Shown here one piece after another: positions 16,554 through 24,446 of a stretch of DNA of 64,000 nt. The position numbers and the translations under genes were made by a program. Within the stretch, counting starts at the first letter, position 1, and every line of letters begins with the position of its first letter. The DNA lies in NCBI RefSeq assembly GCF_002860255.1, contig NZ_PGVE01000035.1, positions 62,001 through 126,000 of the forward strand, in the 5' to 3' direction. The stretch comes from Neobacillus cucumis. GTDB lineage: Bacteria > Bacillota > Bacilli > Bacillales > Cytobacillaceae. The notes under the pieces were generated by a model. It was not told where the DNA came from, made no database searches, and saw only the letters and a list, made by a program, of their open reading frames with translations.

Positions 16554-16585
16554 AAAAAGAGCTGGCCCAAGCCTAGCTCTTTTTT
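16554..16585. terminator. Bidirectional terminator between coaD and spoVV
   Basis: AAAAAGAGCT and AGCTCTTTTT form a stem around a 10-11 nt loop, with T-runs on both strands, between convergent genes. It overlaps the end of spoVV. Confidence 0.88.
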
Positions 16586-17781
16586 AATCGAGTAAATAAA
16601 ATCAAGATGTAGACGCAAAGTGAAAGAATTGTAATAAGCGGTCCGATCTCAACCATCTTATGATAAAAATGATTAGCCAATGAACCATCTCCAAAGACTG
16701 GCCAAGCATTGGAAGGTTGTTCGTGCTTATTAAAGTGTACATATAGTGGTTTCCAGAGAATTAGGGCAAAAAGGGCTGCAAAAATACCTTGGAGAATTCT
16801 TGCAATAAAAAAGGGTTTAAATCGTATATCAGTTTGGGCAAGGATGCTTGCAACCTGTGCTTGTATACTAAAACCACTAAAAGCTAGGATAAAACTCGTA
16901 ATGATTGCTTTTTGTAAAAGGGTAGCATCTTGAACTTGGCTGATTAATTGGCTCCCCATGGTGATTTCAAATAATCCAGAAATAAATGGAATACTTAACA
17001 TATCTGGGAAGGATAGAGACGACATCAGCAATTCAACTGTTTTCGCCAGTATTGCTGTTATATGTAGTAAATAAAGTAATTTGTTAATCACGGAGAATAA
17101 AATAATAAAGCCGCCAATCATTAGCAGGGTTTGAATAGATGAATTTACAGCATCACCCAAAAGTTTACCGATGGGCCGATTATCTTTTATTCTTGTTTGA
17201 TGGAGTACAGACAGGGCTGCTCTTATTTTGAATTTTTTTCTAACATCCCTAGATACATCAGGTGTTTCATTTCCGTAAAAACGCATGATTACTCCTACAC
17301 ATATATTCCCTAAGTAATGTGAAGCAGCCAAGAGTAATCCGATTTTAGGATTATTAAAGAAGCCAACCGCCACTGCACTAAAAATAAATAATGGATTAGA
17401 GGAATTGGTGAAGGATACAAGTCTTTCTGCTTCAATTTTTGTAATGTGCCCTTCCTGACGTAATCGGGAAGTGAATTTTGCTCCTGCCGGTTGTCCAGAA
17501 GCCATTCCCATTGCCCATACAAACCCTCCTACACCTGGAACCTTAAATAGTGGTCTCATTAGGGGTTCTAGCAATACACCTATAAACTTAACCACTCCAA
17601 AACCTATTAACATCTCAGAAATAATAAAAAAGGGCAAAAGGGAAGGAAAGACAATTTCCCACCACATATTTAGACCTCGAATGGATGCTTCAAATGACTC
17701 CCTTGGAAAGGAGATTAAAGATGCAGCTAAAATGGTGACCGCTATGGATAGAAAAACGGTTTTTAGTTTTGACAGAACCAA
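16573..17781 (-). CDS. spoVV: Sporulation membrane protein SpoVV (YlbJ)
   Basis: SpoVV, formerly YlbJ, is a mother-cell membrane protein that in B. subtilis is needed to move dipicolinic acid across the outer forespore membrane. The 402-residue polytopic protein resembles nucleoside transporters of the Gate type and has the conserved patches WWEIVFPSLLPFFIISEML, GMASGQPAGAKFTSRLR and FTNSSNPLFIFSAVAVGFF. The TTG start has GGAGGAGG 8 nt upstream. In B. subtilis the gene is sigma-E dependent; a CATATCAT box lies upstream but I could not settle a matching -35. Confidence 0.9.
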   Translation of the reverse strand: MVLSKLKTVFLSIAVTILAASLISFPRESFEASIRGLNMWWEIVFPSLLPFFIISEMLIGFGVVKFIGVLLEPLMRPLFKVPGVGGFVWAMGMASGQPAGAKFTSRLRQEGHITKIEAERLVSFTNSSNPLFIFSAVAVGFFNNPKIGLLLAASHYLGNICVGVIMRFYGNETPDVSRDVRKKFKIRAALSVLHQTRIKDNRPIGKLLGDAVNSSIQTLLMIGGFIILFSVINKLLYLLHITAILAKTVELLMSSLSFPDMLSIPFISGLFEITMGSQLISQVQDATLLQKAIITSFILAFSGFSIQAQVASILAQTDIRFKPFFIARILQGIFAALFALILWKPLYVHFNKHEQPSNAWPVFGDGSLANHFYHKMVEIGPLITILSLCVYILILFTRLKKS

Positions 17782-17989
17782 TTATGGTACCTCCTCCCAA
17801 ACAATTGCTCAAATCGTGCAAATCAATAATATCAATGCTAAAATATAGATTAAACTTATGATATGTTAATTGACCCTTGTCCCCATATACATCAAATATA
17901 CTCATAGAAACGTAATTTAGACCATAAGATTGAACGAGTTTCTCTTTAGCTTTTATTTTGAAAGCATTATTAATGGGAGGTCAGTTGGT

Positions 17990-18769
17990 ATGGAGCACCC
18001 AAAAATTGGTTTGGCACTTGGTTCGGGCGGTGCCCGCGGGTTTGCTCATTTAGGTGTGATCATGGCATTGACAGAAGCCGGAATACCGATCCATTTAATT
18101 GCAGGGAGCAGTATGGGGGCACTTGTTGCCAGTTTCTATGGTGCTGGATTAGATTTGGATCGATTGTATAAGTTATCGACTGCTTTTAAAAGAAAGTATT
18201 TTTTGGATTTTACAGTTCCTAAAATGGGGTTCATATCAGGGAAGAAAATTAAAGAATTTATCAAAGTTTTCACCCATGGGAAAAACATTGAGGACCTTTC
18301 ACTCCCAATTGGAATTGTTACAACGGATTTATTAACAGGTGAAAAGGTAGTCTTTCAAAAAGGGCCAGTTGCTGAGGCTGTTAGGGCAAGCATTTCCATC
18401 CCAGGTATTTTTGTACCTGAGAAATATAACGGTAGAATTCTAGTTGATGGCGGTGTGGCCGATCGGGTACCCATTTCAGTAGCAAAAGAAATGGGAGCAG
18501 ATATTGTTATAGCTGTAGATGTGTCAAGGGTAAAAAGAAACGCAGAAATAACGACGATTTATGATGTTATTATGCAAAGCATTGATATCATGCAAGCGGA
18601 AATTATCAATACTCGGGAATTATCCGCAGATATCATGATCCGCCCACCTGTTGAAATGTATAGCTCACGTGCCTTCACTAATACAGAAGACATCATTAAT
18701 ATTGGCAAAGATGAAACCAGAAAACATATTAAACAAATAGAAACTGTTATCGAGAAGTGGAAGGGGTAA
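17990..18769 (+). CDS. ylbK: Patatin-like phospholipase YlbK
   Basis: This 259-residue protein of the patatin family has the oxyanion-hole loop GSGGARG (residues 11-17), the nucleophile elbow GSSMG with Ser41, and the dyad Asp in LVDGG (about residue 153). A lipid acyl hydrolase activity is likely, but the substrate is unknown. The ATG at 17990 has GGGAGG 9 nt upstream. The stop codon is within 8 nt of the ylbL start, so the two genes are co-transcribed. Confidence 0.9.
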   Translation: MEHPKIGLALGSGGARGFAHLGVIMALTEAGIPIHLIAGSSMGALVASFYGAGLDLDRLYKLSTAFKRKYFLDFTVPKMGFISGKKIKEFIKVFTHGKNIEDLSLPIGIVTTDLLTGEKVVFQKGPVAEAVRASISIPGIFVPEKYNGRILVDGGVADRVPISVAKEMGADIVIAVDVSRVKRNAEITTIYDVIMQSIDIMQAEIINTRELSADIMIRPPVEMYSSRAFTNTEDIINIGKDETRKHIKQIETVIEKWKG

Positions 18770-18777
18770 CACGAGCA

Positions 18778-19797
18778 ATGCATAGAAAATTTTATATAGG
18801 GTCGCTATTTTTAGCGGCTTTCATTTTAATAGGCGGAATGTATTATCCAATGCCTTATTATGTTTCAAAACCGGGAATGGCCAAAGAACTGGAACCAATC
18901 ATTACAGTTGATGACGGCTACAAAGAAGAAGGTAGCTTTATGCTGACAACGGTTAGAATGGGAAGGGCAAATATTTATTCATACCTTGAAGCTAAAATGC
19001 GGAAATATGAAGAGATTTATCCAATAGATATGATTTTGTCCGATAAAGAAACGGAAGATGAGTATAATGCAAGACAGCTCCAAATGATGGCAGGCTCCAA
19101 ACTAAATGCTGTCGAGGTTGCCTACCGAAAAGCAGGGCTTCCTGTTCAATACAAATATAAGGGAATCTATGTGGTTCAAGTTGTACCTGGGATGCCTGCA
19201 GAGGGGAAACTTCAGGCTGGTGACCGAATTTTTAAAGTGGATGGACACACGTTTCCTTCCTCAGAAAAATTTATTGAATATGTCAGCAAAAAACAAGTTG
19301 GAGATCAAATTACCTTAACGTTTTTAAGAAATAAGAAAACTAATACGGTTACGGTTAGTCTTAAGCGTTTTAAGGAGGCTCCTGAAAAGATTGGAGTGGG
19401 AATTTCGCTTGTAGACGATAAGTCCATCATTGTCGACCCTAAAGTTAAAGTAAAGACAGATGAAATAGGGGGGCCTTCTGCGGGTCTGATGTTTTCTTTA
19501 GAAATCTATAACCAGTTAACCAGTGAAGATTTAACTAAAGGTTACCAAATAGCCGGAACAGGGACCATCGATGAAAAAGGAAATGTTGGTCCGATTGGCG
19601 GGATTGAACAAAAGATTGTGGCGGCTGATAAGGCAGGGGCAGAAATCTTTTTTGCTCCAAACGAAAATGGTTCAAAAACATCCAATTATCAGGATGCATT
19701 AAAAACCGCTCGAGATATAAAAACAAAAATGAAAATCGTACCCGTTGATTCCTTTGATGAAGCTGTACAATATCTAAAAAAATTACATGAAAAGTAA
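18778..19797 (+). CDS. ylbL: Lon-like membrane protease YlbL (DdcP) with PDZ domain
   Basis: In B. subtilis YlbL (DdcP) helps recovery from DNA-damage checkpoint arrest by degrading the division inhibitor YneA. The 339-residue protein has one N-terminal membrane helix, a PDZ domain (about residues 125-205, VQVVPGMPAEGKLQAGDRI), and a C-terminal Lon-type protease domain with the Ser-Lys dyad Ser234 in GGPSAG and Lys279 in EQKIVAADKAGA. The ATG at 18778 overlaps the end of ylbK within a few bases. Confidence 0.92.
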   Translation: MHRKFYIGSLFLAAFILIGGMYYPMPYYVSKPGMAKELEPIITVDDGYKEEGSFMLTTVRMGRANIYSYLEAKMRKYEEIYPIDMILSDKETEDEYNARQLQMMAGSKLNAVEVAYRKAGLPVQYKYKGIYVVQVVPGMPAEGKLQAGDRIFKVDGHTFPSSEKFIEYVSKKQVGDQITLTFLRNKKTNTVTVSLKRFKEAPEKIGVGISLVDDKSIIVDPKVKVKTDEIGGPSAGLMFSLEIYNQLTSEDLTKGYQIAGTGTIDEKGNVGPIGGIEQKIVAADKAGAEIFFAPNENGSKTSNYQDALKTARDIKTKMKIVPVDSFDEAVQYLKKLHEK

Positions 19798-19827
19798 AAA
19801 AGATGATGGTCTCCATCATCTTTTTTC
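19797..19827. terminator. Bidirectional terminator between ylbL and tmcAL
   Basis: AAAAGATGATGG and CCATCATCTTTT form a perfect stem with a TCT-like loop and T-runs on both strands. It overlaps the end of tmcAL. Confidence 0.92.
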
Positions 19828-21036
19828 TATCCAAATCGGCTGCTGCTTAAATTCCTGGTTCATTAACTCTTTTGTTTTATGATGAGCCACACCTAGGGAA
19901 TAGATTCGGGCAGCTTTTAAATCAAGTAGAATATCTTTTTCTTTATAAGAGGAAAGCTTGGAAACAAGAGGCAGGGCGAAGTCCTTTTTTCGTTTGTTTA
20001 AGTATTCTTTCCCGGTATCTGTCATGCCTAAAAGTCTTAAATAGGATGCTTTATCTTCAGGACCTGCCATTTGTTCTTTTTTAGTATTTGTTAGTATATG
20101 AACACACAATCGTCGAAGCCTTGTCCATGTATACCGTTTTGTTTTAATCTTTTCCATAAATTCTTGGAAGCTGTCCGAGATGAAAGCAGCTTGTAATAAT
20201 CTATTTTCAAGACCTTCTTCTACTTCATAGATTTCCTTTAATTCTTCTGTACTGGACTGAATAAGTCGGAAGTGCAGGTAATTCCAGTAATTTTCCCACT
20301 GATGAAATACTTGGTATTCGTTGTAATAGTCTAATAACAATTGTTTTGTAGGACCAGGCACATACTGCTCAATAGAAAAAGTATCGCATTCTTTAGAAAA
20401 GATTGCTTTTCGGATACTAGTTGCACTCGCAATGGTTTCAGAGGCAAAATGTTCATCGTGATAGTCTGCATTTTTCCGCGCTACAGTCAAAGGATGGAGA
20501 GAGCTCCTTTGATTTTTTATTGCCTTTATGTATTCGATTCCTAAGATATTGTTTGGTTTGGCTAAATCTAAATAAGAATTGGAATCGGACAATTGATGAT
20601 AAGCTAATGATACAGCTTTTGGATAACTTACTCCTGTTTCTATAAAACGATGGATATTTTCTTCTAATTGCTCCTGCTGCTCTGTTAAAAAATCAATGGT
20701 TTTTAAAAAAGAAGCTAGATCTCCGCTCTCACTTCCGAAACAAACAGCGTTGCATCCCGCTGCATCTAGAATAGATACAGCCCCATTAGCAAAGATTTCA
20801 GCTTTTTGTACAGCAAACCTGTAAGGAAGTTCAAAGACAATATCTACTCCATTCAATAAAGCCATCCTTGTGCGATACCATTTTGACACAAGTGCGGGTT
20901 CACCTCTCTGGAGAAAATTCCCGCTCATTACTGCAATAACAACATCAGCGTTTGCTGCTTCCTTTGAAGCATTTAAATGGAAGGCATGTCCGTTATGAAA
21001 AGGATTATACTCAACAATTAATCCAACTGCGTTCAT
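19816..21036 (-). CDS. tmcAL: tRNA(Met) cytidine acetate ligase TmcAL (YlbM)
   Basis: TmcAL makes N4-acetylcytidine at the wobble position of elongator tRNA-Met using acetate and ATP. The 406-residue protein starts with the nucleotidyltransferase-like core MNAVGLIVEYNPFHNGHAFH containing the HxGH motif, followed by SGNFLQRGEPALVSKW and FELPYRFAVQKAEIFANGAV, all typical of the family. It is transcribed against ylbL and away from ylbN. Confidence 0.93.
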   Translation of the reverse strand: MNAVGLIVEYNPFHNGHAFHLNASKEAANADVVIAVMSGNFLQRGEPALVSKWYRTRMALLNGVDIVFELPYRFAVQKAEIFANGAVSILDAAGCNAVCFGSESGDLASFLKTIDFLTEQQEQLEENIHRFIETGVSYPKAVSLAYHQLSDSNSYLDLAKPNNILGIEYIKAIKNQRSSLHPLTVARKNADYHDEHFASETIASATSIRKAIFSKECDTFSIEQYVPGPTKQLLLDYYNEYQVFHQWENYWNYLHFRLIQSSTEELKEIYEVEEGLENRLLQAAFISDSFQEFMEKIKTKRYTWTRLRRLCVHILTNTKKEQMAGPEDKASYLRLLGMTDTGKEYLNKRKKDFALPLVSKLSSYKEKDILLDLKAARIYSLGVAHHKTKELMNQEFKQQPIWIEKR

Positions 21037-21245
21037 CTCATTCTCCTTTAAATTTCCAGTTCCTAATATAGGAATGATTATTTTTTAACATTATAGCAAA
21101 ATTTTAAGGAAACCAATCAGATATTATGATAAGATGTTGTAGATGTTTGTAAAGAATACAACTGGATACACTATTTAGTGGAAACCTGTTTACCGTCAAT
21201 CAATTTTTAAAAGGAAATCGACTAACTAGGTGTAAAGAAAAAACA

Positions 21246-21274
21246 TTGACAAAAATATTATCGAAGGCTATAAT
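21246..21274 (+). promoter_or_regulatory. Strong sigma-A promoter of ylbN-rpmF
   Basis: TTGACA (21246-21251) and TATAAT (21269-21274) match consensus exactly with the ideal 17-bp spacing, 27 bp before the ylbN start. This fits the high demand for ribosomal protein L32. Confidence 0.92.
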
Positions 21275-21301
21275 TACCTTTGTTGCCTTGGGGTGATTCA
21301 A

Positions 21302-21829
21302 TTGAAATGGACATTAAATCAATTACAAAAATATCGAAACAAGGATTTTATTATTGATGAGATGATTCGTGTGGATGAGATCAAACAAGTTGATACTTCC
21401 ATTCGAGAAGTTTCTCCGATGCATATTACTGGTCGGGGGGATATCGATTCAACAAAAGTGACGTTTCATATTAAAATTGAAGGTCACTTAATTCTTCCTT
21501 GTTCTCGTACTTTAGTGGATGTAAAACTTCCAATTAATGTCGACACAACTGAAACTTTCCTCTTACAAGGATCAGTCTATGAAACTGAAGAGGAGACACA
21601 TCAGGTAAAAGGTGACGTGATTGATCTAATGCCAATCATACGTGAAATTCTTTTACTTGAGGTTCCAATGCAAGTATTTTGTGATGATGTCGTGTCTGAT
21701 GAAGGAGCCCCTCAATCTGGAAAAGATTGGGAAGTTGTTTCTGAAGAAGAACAATCAAAAAAGATTGATCCGCGACTAGCAGGACTTGCAAAGTTTTTTG
21801 ACGAAAACAAATCTTCTTCCGAATCATAA
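21302..21829 (+). CDS. ylbN: YceD/DUF177 family protein YlbN
   Basis: This 175-residue protein of the YceD (DUF177) family is conserved upstream of rpmF in most bacteria. In other organisms the family is linked to 23S rRNA or ribosome biogenesis, but the precise role in Bacillus is unknown. Visible family features are LPCSRTLVDVKLPINVD and the acidic VFCDDVVSDEG segment (a region that in many relatives holds Cys/Asp). The TTG at 21302 begins the protein as in homologues (LKWTLNQLQKYR) with GGGGTGA upstream; a GTG three codons earlier overlaps that site. Confidence 0.9.
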   Translation: MKWTLNQLQKYRNKDFIIDEMIRVDEIKQVDTSIREVSPMHITGRGDIDSTKVTFHIKIEGHLILPCSRTLVDVKLPINVDTTETFLLQGSVYETEEETHQVKGDVIDLMPIIREILLLEVPMQVFCDDVVSDEGAPQSGKDWEVVSEEEQSKKIDPRLAGLAKFFDENKSSSES

Positions 21830-21913
21830 TCGGCAAAATCTAAGAAGCAAAGTGAAGAACCAGCATTCCTGGCCTTCATTACTTTCTTAATACTCTTTAA
21901 GGAGGTGGGAAGA

Positions 21914-22087
21914 ATGGCTGTACCTTTTAGAAGAACTTCTAAAACTGCAAAAAGAAAGCGTCGTACTCATTTCAAATTAAACGTACCTGGTATGGTAAGT
22001 TGCCCAAACTGTGGTGAAATGAAACTTGCACACCGCGTATGTAAAGCTTGCGGAACATACAAAGGAAAAGACGTTGTTAACGACTAA
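21914..22087 (+). CDS. rpmF: 50S ribosomal protein L32
   Basis: This 57-residue basic protein begins [19 protein letters not shown] and carries the zinc-ribbon CPNC...CKAC, so it is the zinc-containing form of L32. It is translated from an ATG behind AAGGAGGTGGG and shares the ylbN promoter, with a strong terminator following. Confidence 0.97.
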   Translation: MAVPFRRTSKTAKRKRRTHFKLNVPGMVSCPNCGEMKLAHRVCKACGTYKGKDVVND

Positions 22088-22100
22088 TTTCCATTAGGAT

Positions 22101-22137
22101 AAAAAGCACAAGGAGCTTCATGGCCCTTGTGCTTTTG
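22101..22137 (+). terminator. Intrinsic terminator after rpmF
   Basis: AAAAGCACAAGG and CCTTGTGCTTTT form a 12-bp stem with a 10-nt loop, followed by TGTCGTTTT. Confidence 0.85.
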
Positions 22138-22211
22138 TCGTTTTGAAAAATAATTTAGTATACATAGATCAAAAAAAAGAATATGGCACATGGAAAGGGT
22201 TTGGGTAGGCG

Positions 22212-22973
22212 TTGGCATACATAATAGAAAAATCAGAAAAGGGTTATCTTATCTTCACTATTTCAAGAAGTGAGAAGAGAAATGCCATTAATTATGCAGT
22301 GATGGAAGGTTTGACCGAGGCTGTAAAAAGAGCGGCTGAACCGGATATAAAGGCGCTTATGATTACAGGAACGGGGGATAGAGCATTCTGTTCTGGGGGA
22401 GATTTGTCAGTTTTTCATGCGCTTCACACAAAGGAAGAAGCATATCCTATGCTCTCAAAAATGGCGAACATACTTTATGAACTCCTCACTTTACCGATTC
22501 CTACCCTTGCTCTTTTAAATGGAACCGCTATCGGCGGTGGTTGTGAACTGGCTGCAGCCTGTGATTTCCGTTTGGCACAAAAAGGGATAAAAGCGGGGTT
22601 TATACAAGGAAAGCAAGCGATCACAACTGGCTGGGGCGGTGGTTCCATCCTAGCTGAAAAACTTTCTGGTCCTAGTGCCATGAAGCTTTTAATGGAAGCG
22701 GAACTGCAAACAGCAGAACAATTGAAAGAGACTGGCTTTATAAACTCGTTATATGATGACAGCCCTCTTCAAGCAGGCGAAGAGTTTATTGAAAAAATGC
22801 TAGGGATTGATTTGAGCGTCCTTGGGTCCTATAAAAGAGTGTGGATTCGAAAATGGGAAGAAACGAAACTCCGAGAAAGAATAGAGGAGGAAGTCCGAAA
22901 TTGTTCCATCCTCTGGGAAAGTGATGCCCACATTCAATATGTTAAAAACTTTATGAGAAAAAAGAGTCAATAA
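22212..22973 (+). CDS. Crotonase-superfamily protein (enoyl-CoA hydratase/isomerase fold)
   Basis: This 253-residue protein has the crotonase pattern: RNAINYAVMEGL, the CoA and oxyanion-hole segment FCSGGDLS, and NGTAIGGGCELAAACDFR. By eye, the two catalytic glutamates of enoyl-CoA hydratase are absent: the usual PE is replaced (GFIQGKQAITTGWGGG) and the second Glu by Lys in AMKLLMEAE. The FxxxxxxITxxWGG pattern resembles ethylmalonyl/methylmalonyl-CoA decarboxylases. A hydratase label would therefore be risky; a malonyl-type acyl-CoA decarboxylase is my inference. It starts with TTG and precedes gerR. Confidence 0.75.
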   Translation: MAYIIEKSEKGYLIFTISRSEKRNAINYAVMEGLTEAVKRAAEPDIKALMITGTGDRAFCSGGDLSVFHALHTKEEAYPMLSKMANILYELLTLPIPTLALLNGTAIGGGCELAAACDFRLAQKGIKAGFIQGKQAITTGWGGGSILAEKLSGPSAMKLLMEAELQTAEQLKETGFINSLYDDSPLQAGEEFIEKMLGIDLSVLGSYKRVWIRKWEETKLRERIEEEVRNCSILWESDAHIQYVKNFMRKKSQ

Positions 22974-23054
22974 AGATAAAAGACAACTTCTGATTAAGTC
23001 TATCTTTTCTAGTAGATGCATATGTATTATAAAAACACTAGGAGGGATGAACAA

Positions 23055-23684
23055 ATGTCACCAACTCGACAAGATGCATGGTCCCAAGATGAGGATTTGT
23101 TGCTTGCTGAAGTGGTTTTAAGGCATATCCGTGAAGGCGGAACACAGCTTCAGGCATTTGAGGAGGTTGGAAAACAATTATCGCGTACCTCGGCAGCATG
23201 TGGGTTCCGTTGGAATTCATATGTAAGAAAGCAATATAAAACAGGGATAGAACTTGCTAAGAAACAGCGTAAAGAATTAAAAAAACAAGATGCCCCTGCT
23301 GATGATGTAATTCAAAATGAGCCGGTCAATGTAGAAAGCGTTCAGTCTTCTACTAACGTGGAACAAAGTGGTAAGGTAACATTTCCGGCTGTTATCCATT
23401 TTTTAGAGGGTCTTCATAAAAAAGCAGAAGCCTCTTCTGGATTTGAAGAGGAAAGGATTAAATCAAGTGAAAAAATTAAAGAATTAGAAAAGAAAACTTA
23501 CTATTTAGCCGCGGAAAATGAAAGATTGTCAAAAAATCTCAAAGCGATTGAAGAAGATTACCGCTCTTTAATTGAGATTATGGAAAGAGCACGAAAAATG
23601 GTTGTCCTCCAGGATGAGGATCGGCAGCAAAAAGTAAAATTCCAAATGGATAAAAATGGAAATCTCGAGAGAGTAGAAAAATAG
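23055..23684 (+). CDS. gerR: Mother-cell transcription factor GerR (YlbO), RsfA family
   Basis: GerR in B. subtilis is made under sigma-E and turns off some sigma-E genes while helping coat and germination gene expression. The 209-residue protein has an N-terminal Myb/SANT-like DNA-binding domain (RQDAWSQDEDLLLAEVVLRH; GFRWNSYVRKQY), a polar linker, and a C-terminal coiled coil (about residues 135-200). AGGAGGGATGAACAA precedes the ATG. A CATATGTA box upstream might be a sigma-E -10 but the -35 is weak. Confidence 0.88.
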   Translation: MSPTRQDAWSQDEDLLLAEVVLRHIREGGTQLQAFEEVGKQLSRTSAACGFRWNSYVRKQYKTGIELAKKQRKELKKQDAPADDVIQNEPVNVESVQSSTNVEQSGKVTFPAVIHFLEGLHKKAEASSGFEEERIKSSEKIKELEKKTYYLAAENERLSKNLKAIEEDYRSLIEIMERARKMVVLQDEDRQQKVKFQMDKNGNLERVEK

Positions 23685-23685
23685 A

Positions 23686-23712
23686 AAAAGCGGACTTCAC
23701 GTCCGCTTTTCA
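23686..23712 (+). terminator. Intrinsic terminator after gerR
   Basis: AAAAGCGGAC and GTCCGCTTTT form a perfect 10-bp stem with a 5-nt loop right after the stop codon. Confidence 0.9.
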
Positions 23713-23732
23713 TTATTTATTTAGCTTATTTG

Positions 23733-24212
23733 TTATTTTTCAAGATGCTGGGCTTCTACTCCTTCTGGATACCAGACAAGTGGATTTTCGCCGCGATCAC
23801 GTTCCATTTTGTACTCTACATTGGTAAAACCTAACTTTTCAAAAAAGCCGCTAGATTGTACCCTTGGATTTGTTTTAATTGGCAGACCAAAGCTTTTAGC
23901 GAAATCAACCAGTGCCTTACCAAAGCCTTTACCTTGATAACCAGGTAAAACTTCAAGCTTCCATATTTCTAAATAATTTTGTGGTGGTAAGAAATAGCGG
24001 TCAAATTTAGCGTCAATTTGGTATAAACTCATTCTTGCTACTAGTTTGTCCCCGAAGTAGACTCCATAAAAAGGTGATTCACTATTATTATCTACCATAT
24101 TTGCTTCTAAATCTTCAAGCATAGATAATTCTTGAAGGCCGTATTCTTTAAACTTTTTAAACTCTTCAAGAGTTTTAAAATTTATTTTTAGTTTCTCCAC
24201 CTTATACACCAT
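23733..24212 (-). CDS. ylbP: GNAT N-acetyltransferase YlbP
   Basis: This 159-residue protein has a GNAT fold with the acetyl-CoA loop VLPGYQGKGFGKALVDFA and the closing strand SSGFFEKLGFTNVEY. The substrate is unknown. It matches YlbP of B. subtilis in length and in position next to gerR/ylbO. The gene is convergent with gerR. Confidence 0.9.
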   Translation of the reverse strand: MVYKVEKLKINFKTLEEFKKFKEYGLQELSMLEDLEANMVDNNSESPFYGVYFGDKLVARMSLYQIDAKFDRYFLPPQNYLEIWKLEVLPGYQGKGFGKALVDFAKSFGLPIKTNPRVQSSGFFEKLGFTNVEYKMERDRGENPLVWYPEGVEAQHLEK

Positions 24213-24299
24213 AGTCTGCCTCCTAAAATCATAATTTCATGTTGTTGTATATATTTATATGCTTTTGAATAACATGAAGAGAAATAATTTTTGCATATT

Positions 24300-24314
24300 T
24301 TGAAATCGATTACT
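24300..24314 (+). promoter_or_regulatory. Catabolite-response element (cre), full consensus
   Basis: TTGAAATCGATTACT matches WTGNAANCGNWNNCW at every position. It lies 132 bp upstream of the biotin carboxylase start. CcpA binding is predicted. Confidence 0.65.
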
Positions 24315-24356
24315 TTCATTATATAACAAATAGATAAAAAATTCTTTAAATAAGTT

Positions 24357-24371
24357 TAGAAAGCGTTTTCA
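24357..24371 (+). promoter_or_regulatory. Catabolite-response element (cre), one mismatch
   Basis: TAGAAAGCGTTTTCA matches the cre consensus at 14 of 15 positions and is nearly palindromic. It lies 57 bp downstream of the first site and 75 bp before the biotin carboxylase start, close to where the promoter should be, so CcpA binding here would repress. Confidence 0.7.
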
Positions 24372-24446
24372 AAGTTTGCAGGAAAATTCTTGGACTGTGT
24401 AGAAACAATTAGGGTAGGGGTAAAAGGGTATGAAAGGGGTAGAAAA

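Noticed and set aside
17782..17930. Sigma-E promoter upstream of spoVV on the minus strand
   Set aside because: CATATCAT fits the -10 but no convincing -35 was found at 13-15 bp.
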